From Rhabditoides inermis (taxonomy: Eukaryota; Nematoda; Chromadorea; Rhabditida; Rhabditidae), in contig CAWZYM010000020.1 of the NCBI GenBank assembly GCA_963966185.1, positions 92,501 to 156,500 of the forward strand: a stretch of 64,000 nt of DNA, in the 5' to 3' direction. The translations under genes and the position numbers were made by a program. The notes beneath the pieces were generated by a model, which saw only the letters and a list, made by a program, of their open reading frames with translations, searched no databases and was not told where the DNA came from. Positions 23,522-33,629 of the stretch are shown one piece after another; positions within the stretch are counted from its first letter, which is position 1; every line of letters starts with the position of its first letter.

Positions 23522-24587
23522 CTAATCGAATCCGTTGAATCCAGAGCCCGCCTGTAATTGAATGAGTTGCAAGAAAAAGAAAGATGAAGGTGTTGCAGCG
23601 ACTCACCAATGAGTCGAACGCCCTCTTGTTGAAACCATGGAATCCCTGTCCGCTCTACAACATACGATGTCCTCTCATTTGCATACATCTCTCTCTTTCT
23701 CTCCCTTCTCACCATGGAATCGAACGCTCGTTTGTCGAATCCTCCGAATCCGCTGCCAGCCTGAAATGCCTTGCGTTTTTCTTCTTTGGAGATACGCCGT
23801 AATTTAAAAAGTGCTGTGAGAGAGGCGAGAATGAATGGTCTCGCATCTGATTGATGATATAGTATAATGCGGGCTTCCGTAAATAAAAAAAATAACGCAC
23901 CAATGAGTCAAATGCACGCTTGTTGAATCCACCGAAGCCGCTACCAGCCTGGAAGAAGAAGGTGTACGAGAGAGAGAGAGAGAGATGTGTCTGTCATCCG
24001 CTAATGTATTGCTGGACATTCAATGTATAAGGAGGTAGGGTAGAGAGGACTCACTAACGAGTCGAACGCTCTTTTGTCGAATCCAGAAAAGCTTCCGGAC
24101 TGAAATAAAGGCAATAAATGTTTGTGCGATTCAATTGGAGGAAGGAATTGAACGACTGGAGACACACGTTTTTTGGCCCCTGGCTGTCCTGACACTGTTT
24201 GGCTAGTCTCCCCCCTCTCTCACTCCTCCTCTCATAGCAGAAAGAGACACACACAAAGTATTTCGACGGTTCTAATGGGAGTTTGATCTATGCGAGAAGA
24301 AAGCGAGAAGGAGAAGTACGACGAATAGACAATGTGAGGGTATATACTGGTTGTTGTTGACAAACAAAACGATGCGTCAGACGGAAGAAAATTTGGAGCG
24401 GAACTGACGCGAGTTTTTGGTTTTCTGGTTCCTTTTTCTCTTTTACTCCTACTCTCTCTCGTTTATTTTTCATGTTCCATATGACTCGCTAGATGGTCGC
24501 AGGTGTGTTTACCTGAATAGCTAATATATCTTATCCCAGATGTGATGCTTTAGATCATGATTCATGAACTAGTATTTTGGAACGATC

Positions 24588-24640
<53 letters not shown>

Positions 24641-24928
24641 AGGAGAAGGAGAGGGGAGGGGAGAAGGAAGTGAGGAGAACATAATCTCGAAATAGAACGG
24701 TGTGTAATCCCTCTCTCACACATTTTCAATTACAAGCAGTGGATGTTAACCCTCTTTTTCCGTAGGCGATGAGCGAATGAGCATTGAAAAGTACAAAAAT
24801 GCAAAAGTACAAAAATAGTGTTTTGAGCTTTGTGTGTAGCTATTGTAACGGATATGTATGAAACACTTACCAGTGTGTCAAATGCTCGTTTGTCGAAACC
24901 ACTGAATCCAGATCCGGCCTGAAAGGAG

Positions 24929-24995
<67 letters not shown>

Positions 24996-25628
24996 TCTCT
25001 TCTCTCTTCTGACTCCTATTTACTAGACGCATTCCTACAGCCAATAACGTTTGTGTCGAAGTTTATCAGTAAAATATCGTAGGCACGTGGAGAAGTGTTT
25101 GTTTGTTGTTGTTTACTTCAGTACATAGTCAACTAGTCTATCTGATTGGAACAGCTTGCATGTGATCGCGGAGAGAAAATGAAAAACTGAACTGCGCTTT
25201 CTTGCGCTTTCCTTTATCGCGTGAATTATCGTGCGAGAAAGGAAATTACAGCGGCGAGATTGCATCGAAATATTTGAATTCAATTAAAGAAGTCTAGAAA
25301 GCTGAAAAAACGATGGTGGTGCTTACGTGACGTGTGAAGAAAGAGTTGCGTCAACCTCTATCTCCCCTTCACCCCCCCCCCTCTCTCTCTCCTTTCTCTC
25401 CTACAGTACTCTACAGTACCCACCATAGAGTCGAACGCCCTCTTTTGTCGCAGACTAGCTCCGCTCACCGCACTCAACGCCTGAAAAAATAGGTTGTAAA
25501 TTAAGACGAGGCAGTAAACTATTTTCTGTACATTCCTCGTGTTTGCTATGAGGCCTACAAGGGCTAAACGACTTTATGATTTATCATGACAACGTATCAT
25601 GACAACGTATCACTCCCACGCTCTCTCA

Positions 25629-25664
<36 letters not shown>

Positions 25665-25986
25665 CCGTGGAGGAGTCATAGAAATGAGGAAGCTGTCATT
25701 TGCACATTCGACCATATTTTCTGGACCAACGTCATTTTGAAGATGATTCACATCCACTCATCTCCACATTACTAATTTATTTTTTGCTATTGTATTTTTT
25801 CTGAGAAGATTTTTCTGTGCGATAAAGAAGATATGCCTATCGCCTACTTATCAAAGGATTTCGTCGCTTTCTTGCTCATATTTTCTTACGCAAAAGATGC
25901 TCGTCGAAAAAAGGAAGATGTGTACAACAAGGAAATTGACTCGCAAATAAACAATCTATCACTCAAGACTGAGAAAGAGAGATAGG

Positions 25987-26027
<41 letters not shown>

Positions 26028-26617
26028 GGAGGGAGGAAGGGAAGAGCAAAGAATCCAGGAGGATTGTGACGGCGACCTGCGGAACACAGGGCCGTTCACA
26101 ATGGGCGATTAGAAGCTCTTCACGTGGCTACTACGCAGATGCACTCTCAAGCCAGTGATCGGAAAATCTCTAACACAAGCTACGATCATTTTCCACCCTC
26201 TCTCTCTCCCTCTTTCTCTCTTTCTCTATCGCGCATCGCTACTCTCCATATACCAAACGGATCATTTTCTGAGACAGTCGGACAACAATCACATTTTACA
26301 TAAGCCTAATAACTCGAGTGCACTCGAGTGCACTTGTTCTATCATCATCGTATCGTACCATTCGTATAATACGCTAGCAGCTCGGTCAAAGATTGTGCTG
26401 GCCATTACCATTACATTCACAACTTATGTGACACCGTATACTATGCCAACCGTCACGTTTGTGAATAAGGAACTACCTCTAGATAACGTGCGGGAATTGG
26501 ACATTCTCGCGGACATACTACTGCGAATATACTCTTTTGACATCAACAAAGTAAACAAACAAAAACACTCACAACGAAAGCGAGTAGGCAGGAGAGGACA
26601 GTGATGGAGGGACTCAT
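23522..26617 (-). CDS. nlp-15: Orcokinin-like neuropeptide precursor, NLP-15 ortholog
   Basis: Nine phase-0 exons join into a 138-residue secreted precursor: 26617-26573, 25480-25424, 24918-24871, 24099-24055, 23948-23901, 23760-23713, 23654-23607 and 23551-23522 give eight coding exons, with the first two forming a signal peptide (MSPSITVLSCLLAFV plus ALSAVSGASLRQKR). The rest is a string of KR-separated peptides: AFDSMAGSGFSGFD, AFDTLSGSFSGFD, AFDSLAGSGFGGFN, AFDSLAGSGFGGFD, AFDSMSGQGFHGFN and AFDSLAGSGFNGFD. These match the AFDSLAGSGF-type peptides of worm NLP-15. No Gly precedes KR, so peptides are not amidated. Each internal repeat exon encodes the C-half of one peptide, KR, and the N-half of the next. 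(The exon count is eight by the coordinates given.) Introns carry GA/CT tracts. Confidence 0.9.
24592..24638. repeat. (GA)n microsatellite in nlp-15 intron
   Basis: Pure GA dinucleotide run of about 47 bases between two peptide exons. Confidence 0.9.
24931..24992. repeat. (CT)n microsatellite in nlp-15 intron
   Basis: Pure CT run of about 60 bases starting about 12 bases upstream of a peptide exon's 3' splice site; in the transcript it reads as GA. Confidence 0.9.
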
Positions 26618-26794
26618 AGCGGGGGACCGACGGGGGGAGGGGACGGCCAGTGAAATGGATAGAGGGGAGGGGGAGGAGCAGGAGGGAGGGAGAAGGGGGC
26701 GGGCCTCCCTCTCGCCCACCTCCCCTTCGCACACCATAAAATACCCATGATCTGTTGAGTCAGAATACGTAATGAGAAAACAGTTTAGCAATAA

Positions 26795-26800
26795 TTTATT
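26795..26800 (-). other. Polyadenylation signal of MTRES1
   Basis: Minus-strand AATAAA about 145 bases after the MTRES1 stop, leaving about 180 bases to the nlp-15 start codon. Confidence 0.5.
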
Positions 26801-26942
26801 TCACAATTCACATAAATCAGGCACAAAACACACACGCGAGACAAAAAGTGAGCAGTTTAGATTCGAAATCGGGAAGGAGAGCTAAGCCTAGACTATCAAT
26901 CAACTAGAAAAGAAGAGAGAGAGAGAGAGAGAGGCAGAAGCA

Positions 26943-27071
26943 TCACTTCCAGTTCTCAACGAGGAAATTCCTCCACTGCTTCACCTGAAAAAAGGAGTCC
27001 TCTTTCTCCTTCTAATCATCATTATAACACACAGAAAGAGAGAGAGAGAGAGAGACAGAGAGAGAGATAGG

Positions 27072-27112
<41 letters not shown>

Positions 27113-27157
27113 GAGAGAGAGGAGAGAGAGGAGAGAGAGGAGAGAGAGGAGAGAGAG

Positions 27158-27195
<38 letters not shown>

Positions 27196-28135
27196 AGGGG
27201 GAGAGAGCCAGACAGTGAGAGACGCGCACCTTGATATCGTATCCCTGCTTGGTCACTTCATAGTCGACCGTCTCCATCCGGTCAACCTGGGCGAGGTCCG
27301 AGTTGTCCGGATACGCTCCGTTCCACACATCGATCAGGTCACCGCGGCACACCTCAAACATCCTCTCTCCCTCTCTCTCCCCTCTCTCCTCCCTCCTCTC
27401 TCTCCCTCCTTCCCTCTCTCGGCCTCTAGTACATCTCTCATCTCCTCTTCCTCCCATATGTCTCCTAGGTCCACCAATGCATACCCAATACTTGATCCCA
27501 TACCCCCTCTCGTCTCCTAGTACTACCGTAACCCCCTCAGACAGGCGAAAACAGAGGATTACCCAATCCCCCGCATCAAAAATATATATGTAATAGGTAC
27601 GTATGGGGATTAGATTAGTGGTGCGTGGCGGGATGGAATCCACAGAGCTCCTCGCAGACCACCCACGAAGGGACCACCCACGTTGTACGCCTTCTTCTTC
27701 TCCGTTTCCTCGTTGACCTGCACCTTGCCGCCGAGAATCAGCTTCTCGACGATCCTGAAAAGAACGTCTGCTCCTTCTGTTCCTTCGCTCGTCTGATCCA
27801 CAAGAGTCCACATGTTGCTTCTCCTCCTCCAGTGACTTTCCGATGCCCCGGGAGACCAATCATTCTATTTATTCCCTTCTTCTCTTTGCCAAGTCATTTC
27901 ACAACTTCCAACAATGCACGTGATATATGTTTACTAGATATCTGATATCTTCCACGTACAAAGGGAAAACGGCTCACATTCCGAAATGTCAACGAGTAGC
28001 GTCAACGAGTACTCATCAACATTAGATCAAGGAACCTAACTCGATGCCATAGACAATTCTTATACACATACAGTACGCTGAATGTTGCCTCTTATGGCGG
28101 CTAGAATTGAATTCAAGAGTGAAATAAATGTGGCT

Positions 28136-28178
<43 letters not shown>

Positions 28179-28723
28179 GGAGAGGGAGAGAGACTGTCTG
28201 TCGCCCCACTTGTTAGACCCCGTCTGGAAGGTGGCGAGTGACGACGAAAGGAAACAAACGCAAAACACCGACGACACTCCAATTACGGGAGGTCCGTGTA
28301 CTCTCGATAAGGAGAGGGGAAGAGAACACGTATTCGCACGAAGACGCTGGGAGCCCACACATTCACTTGCAGACAAAAGAGAGAACCCCCACACTGATGA
28401 TTCTCTCATAGTAGTGTTGCTGCTGGCTACAATACACTTTCGTGCAAATATTGAGAGGGAGAGAGGTAGAGTGAAATAGCTGTACACCACGTGGCTATTC
28501 CACACAGAAATGCGATCTCTCCTCATCCTCTAATGTCCCTCTCGCCCTTAGCGTGTCGAATGATCTACTGGTCAGCACACCAGCCATTAGCAACATCTCT
28601 CTCTCTCTCTCTCTACCTCTACCTCTCCTCTCTCCACACGTCATCGCCGAATTGCCCCGAGGGGCCGTTTCGAAGCGGTTCTATCACCACTGTGTCACTC
28701 TGCGCATCCAAATTGCTCGCAGC

Positions 28724-28779
<56 letters not shown>

Positions 28780-29342
28780 AGCGCACTCACTCTTCGCTCG
28801 AGTTTCGAAGAACGCAACACACGCACTAGACACTCGGAAACGAGACTAATCACGCCTTTTCGACCATAACCTGGTCGACCGAGTCCAAAGTGTATGGAAA
28901 AACGAGGGGGATGTGGTCACTTTGTCGGCCTCGATGAGCATAGTTGACGTGCAGAGTTCGTGAGAGTAAAGGGCTGTTTTGCATGTCTTGGGGAGAGAGC
29001 TTATGCGAACGCTTTTCAATCTGCACCCAGCCTGCACTTTCAAAATAATGTGTCTACGCAGTATCTTGCACGAACACGCATATATGACGACCTCTAGAAA
29101 GAAGATACTCACGAGCTGCTCTTTCCGGTGGCGCGGGCGACAAAAGTGTCGAGCCGGCGGCTGCCGACCTTGAGCGTGCGCAGCTTGTAGTCCTTCGGAA
29201 GGCCGTCGTCGTCCACCTAGAATATGCCTTCTACCTCTCCCCCCTCTCTCTCCCTCCGTACCTCTACGTTTGCGCGCGTGGCGGAGAGAGAGATGGGACG
29301 CGCGAGCGAGACGCGACCACACGCGCGAACCAGCAGCGACAT
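26943..29342 (-). CDS. mtres1: Mitochondrial S4-domain RNA-binding protein (MTRES1/C6orf203-like)
   Basis: Five exons join in phase: 29342-29262, 29216-29113, about 27754-27680, 27352-27230 and 26984-26943. The N-terminus MSLLVRACGRVSLARPISLS is Arg/Ser/Leu-rich without acids, like a mitochondrial presequence. The body has an S4 fold: VGSRRLDTFVARATGKSS, then VEKLILGGKVQVNEE and RGDLIDVWNGAYPDNSDLAQ, ending KQWRNFLVENWK. The order S4 helix pair, LxxGKVxVN hairpin and GDLIDV strand, followed by a short basic/aromatic tail, resembles the metazoan MTRES1 family that supports mitochondrial transcription or ribosome rescue. The protein is about 140 residues. The ATG sits directly behind TTGTTCAG and only 183 bases from the EEFSEC stop, so it may be a downstream operon gene. 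Confidence 0.75.
27037..27208. repeat. (GA)n microsatellite in the last MTRES1 intron
   Basis: About 170 bases of GA runs with regular GGAGAGA interruptions, filling most of the intron next to the donor of the penultimate exon. Confidence 0.9.
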
Positions 29343-29456
29343 CTGAACAACATGGCTAAGCCCGCATGAATGTGAAAGCAGGTGAGATAATCCTCAACGG
29401 GAAACGCTGGCAACGTGTCATTTCTCCAAATAACACTACAACCATAAATAAATATC

Positions 29457-29462
29457 TTTATT
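29457..29462 (-). other. Polyadenylation signal of EEFSEC
   Basis: Minus-strand AATAAA 63 bases after the EEFSEC stop and about 115 bases before the MTRES1 start. Confidence 0.55.
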
Positions 29463-29524
29463 ATCTCACATCACAATGGCGAAAACACGCTTTGGCAACC
29501 ACGTATAATACCTAAACAATGATA

Positions 29525-31355
29525 TCACAATTCCATTTTTTTCAGCTCCTCGTCACTCGGAATGTACGCTTTGATGCTCCTATCATGCAGATACTTCTTC
29601 ATGTACAGCGTGACAGTGGGCCTGGCTCCGCCTCCCGAAGCCCCGCCCCCTTCGCACGCCTCGAGGGTGGAAGGCGAGAGGCCGGCTGGAATGGCGATGC
29701 GCACCTTGCCACTCTTGCCGAAGCTGCTCTCCACGCGGGCCAACTCACCTGAAACAAGGAGCATACCAGTAATCTACAAACACGGCCCGGATAGTTGCAC
29801 ATCGCGCCTCACAGAGAGAGAGAGCGGCTGGCGCGCAGGCTGCCCCGCGAGTGGATGAGCGCATAGCGATTTCAAGCGAGTAATCATCGCGCTCAACCGC
29901 TTGCTGGCAAATTCGCAAAAGAGCACAGCATCGCGTGTGTGCGGAGCGGTCGTGGGCCTGACCGCTCTCGACTGTGCAACTATCCGGGCCGTGACAAAGG
30001 GTATGACGTCCCAATGCTTCTACGACAAGCAGCCTGAGTTATGTGCGGGAGTGCGGGCAGCCTTTATATGAATGGGTTTAGACTACAGACGGAAACTGAG
30101 AGTAATGTGTCACAGGTAGACTTTAATCATGATTAATCATGAACAATGATTAATCACGATTAATCACGATTAATCGATTAATCATTGATCATTCATAATC
30201 GATTAATCATGAAACTTTGAATAATGATTAATCATTGTTCGATTAATCATCAATCCGTGAACAATGATCAATCATTGTTCGATTAATCATGGCTTTCTGA
30301 ACAATGACCAAAAATTTCGTATCAATTTTAGCTCATTACCCACTTTTAAGATGTATTTTGGATACAAATATCTCCAAAAAGTGATACGCAACGTCTTTGA
30401 TTACAGGTTATCTTTGTAGAGACGAAGTTTTCCGTAAGAAAACATGATTAATCACGATTAATTGTTCAAAATCGATTAATCAAAAATATTTGAACAATGA
30501 TTAATCATTGTTCGATTAATCATGCGGTCCTGAATAATGAGTAATCATTAATCGATTAATCATGAAACTTTGAATAATGATTAATCATTGTTCGATTAAT
30601 CATTCAAAAATCATTGATCGCCCAAGTCTAATCACAGGTCACAGCACAATGCAAGACAATTCCTATAATAGGCTCGCACTTAGCTCAGGATTTTTCGTTG
30701 AAAACATTATCGTGGATTTTGACACTACCGTATACTAAACGAAATGCACTGCATATTGTTTTTGCCGTTCATATCTTTACTCAACAGATACTCTCTCATA
30801 ACCACGTGGCGTAGTGGTAACGCTCTCGCTTAGGAAGCAAATGTCCGCGGGTTCGATCTTGGGTGCCCTCGCAATATTTTGTCAAATTGAAAACATTATC
30901 GAAAAGGTTTTCCTCGTTGTCTAACCACCCTGATGTCTCTCGTGAAAAGAGTAGAACTCATTTGCGGGCCCACTATAGCCGTTGGGGGAAACAAAAAATG
31001 CAACAATAAACAATCTACACAGTCTTTCCATAAATCACACTGAAGTCATTGTACACAAAACATAAGACCCACCAGTCGATAGCCGGCACTGCATGCCTTC
31101 GAACAACGACATGAGCGTCTCCTTCTTGAAGAGATTCGAGCAGATCACACTGCGAGGGTCTGCAATCTCTCTATCTCTCTCTCTCTCTCCCTCTCTCTCC
31201 TCTCACACCCCCCCCCCCCCCTTCCTTCCCCACTCACTCTCGACTCTCTCCACCTGTCCGCTCCTCGTCTTCCTGGTAAATCGCACCACCGACGGCGCGA
31301 GACTGTCCAGCTGACCGCGGAACGCGAACCGACAGCCCTTGCCCTCAAATGGACA

Positions 31356-31396
<41 letters not shown>

Positions 31397-31951
31397 GAAT
31401 ATAGAGTATAGAGCGTAGATATCCGCCCCCGTCACCTGATGGTCGAGTTTGCTGGCAATGTAGAACGTTCCTTTTCGAGTGTACACTGGCTTCTCGAGTG
31501 TCATGAGAACACAGCAGCCGTCTTCCGCCGACTTGAGCTGCTCCCACTCGCCTCAATCAACCATGTCACCAAAGGCACTGTCGATCCACATCAACTCCTT
31601 TCATAGCCTTCAAAAGGCACTGTTTCGAAACAGTGCCGACTCACTGCCGCTCTGCCTCAGGAAGCAGCAGTCAGCCATGACCGTGTCGAACCCTGTCGAC
31701 ACATGCAGTCGCATACCAGACGGCAGGGCGCCCCTGTAGAACGGAACCAGCACCACCGACGACAGAATCTGCAACAATTCAAATTTTCGATAAATCGATT
31801 GATCTCTCCTAAAATCGATAAATCGATTCGTACCTGACTGGTCTCTGTCAGCATGCCTGGCTGGCAGATCATAGTTCTTTGGATGGCGTCTGCCGGCAGC
31901 TGCGGCAGCATCACCGCCGCCCGACCGCCAGCGCTCACCTGCACAGCAGTC

Positions 31952-31985
<34 letters not shown>

Positions 31986-33577
31986 ACTTTGATACATGTC
32001 TGTTATATTCTTATTCTTCCGGATATTTGATAATTACGTGTAACACCATGGTCCTGTACTGACGAGCTACTTAGCCTTGGACCCATCATGGTGTGAATCT
32101 ACCGTGTAAGGTAGCGTTATTTTACTTTTAATACGTGCTCATTTCCTGTCTGTCTGTCTGCCTGTCTGTCTCTCTCGCCCTCTCTCACCTGCTGCACCTC
32201 CTCCTTCCACGACTGCATGCTCTTCACCTTTCGCCTCTCCTTCAGCACCGGAATCTCCACCTCCATCCCCACCCTGCAACGGGACACGCCCATTTAGACC
32301 ACGCCCCGTCAATTCAATTCTTTTCATTCGTCGACTCGCGCACCTTACACGGGGGAACCAATCAAGCGCATTCAATGCAATATAGCTCACTCGAAACTAC
32401 ATCTACTTTCCACCCACAGCCTTCCATGTTGCGCAGGGGAAAGAAGGGATTAGAAAGAAGCGACTAAATAAGGGAATCCCACGTATCTCACAAAACAGAT
32501 CTGCACCCGCTCCGTACACGTTGCGTACACCTACACACATCACACGCCCTCATCATAACTGGAGAAAAAGATCTCCCATTTCCCTGTGTGTGTTGGCAAG
32601 GATGCTAATGATTCCTGCATCCTGCGCCTGCCTCTCTCATATCTACACGCTCTCTCTCTTCCTTTCTATGTCTGCGCTTTCTCGCATCGACATGCTCTCT
32701 CCGCACCCTCCAATTCACGAGCAATCTGAGAACGACACGAGCGACGATGCGCAAATTGACGAGAGAGGGACGAGCTATTCTTATACTCCCCTCTCCGCAA
32801 CATTCAGCGAAGGAGCGACCTGGGGACCATGGACCATCCGAGGACCACTGTGTTCGCCAAGCAATGCACCAAGGGAACCAGCAGCAGGGAACCAGCCGAC
32901 CCACCTGCACTCGCCCTGCACCACCGTGCCAGTCATCACGGTGCCCTTGCCCTTGATGGAGAAGCAGTGGTCCACCGCCATCACAAAGCTGGAACGAGGA
33001 ACAGGTAATGCAAAAAGAGAAAGACACAAAAAAAGAAAGAGAGAGAGAGAGATTGTCGTGCTCACCCGTCAGTCATGTTCCTCTCTACAGTGTACAGTTC
33101 GTTCTCGATCGCATCCAGCAGGGGCGTCACGTTGGCAGTAGATGGGTCGGCCAGCGAGAGACGCACCTACAACCAGGCTATTCCCATTCACGCAAATATT
33201 TGATATCGATGATCAATCGGATCCACAGATCCACGATCACTCGATTCTATTCGATCGAGATGCGTTGACGTACCACAGGTGACTCGGCGCGCACTCCCGC
33301 AGCCTTGAGAGCCTTGCGCACGCGCTTCTCAGTGTCGTCCACCTACAAGACACGGTTGCGAGAGAGAGAGAGAGGAGAGTCGCCACTACCTCCTACCTGT
33401 TTCTCGCTCTCTGCCAGGTCGCACTTGTTGAGGACGACGACGCAGTGTTGGGGGCAGAAGACGCCAGCGAGGAGCAGGTGCTCGGCCGTTTGCGGCTCCA
33501 CCCCGCGCACAGCGTCCACCACCTGCACAGTCCCCCCATCTCTCTCTCTCTCTCTCTCGCTTTCTCTCTCTCACTCT

Positions 33578-33629
<52 letters not shown>

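Noticed and set aside
25832..25985. Short plus-strand ORF with a signal-peptide-like start (MPIAYLSKDFVAFLLIFSYA)
   Set aside because: It lies antisense in the first nlp-15 intron with no splice or peptide context and ends in a GA repeat; the proper nlp-15 signal peptide was found on the other strand.
26981..27859. 292-codon minus-strand ORF
   Set aside because: It strings together parts of two MTRES1 exons and introns, including a GA run; the spliced model fits the family better.
29745..30014. 89-codon Cys-rich ORF
   Set aside because: Lies across the MITE with exact TIRs and target duplication; not conserved coding sequence.
30803..30878. Functional tRNA-Pro(AGG)
   Set aside because: A and B boxes are present but the anticodon, T and acceptor stems pair badly.
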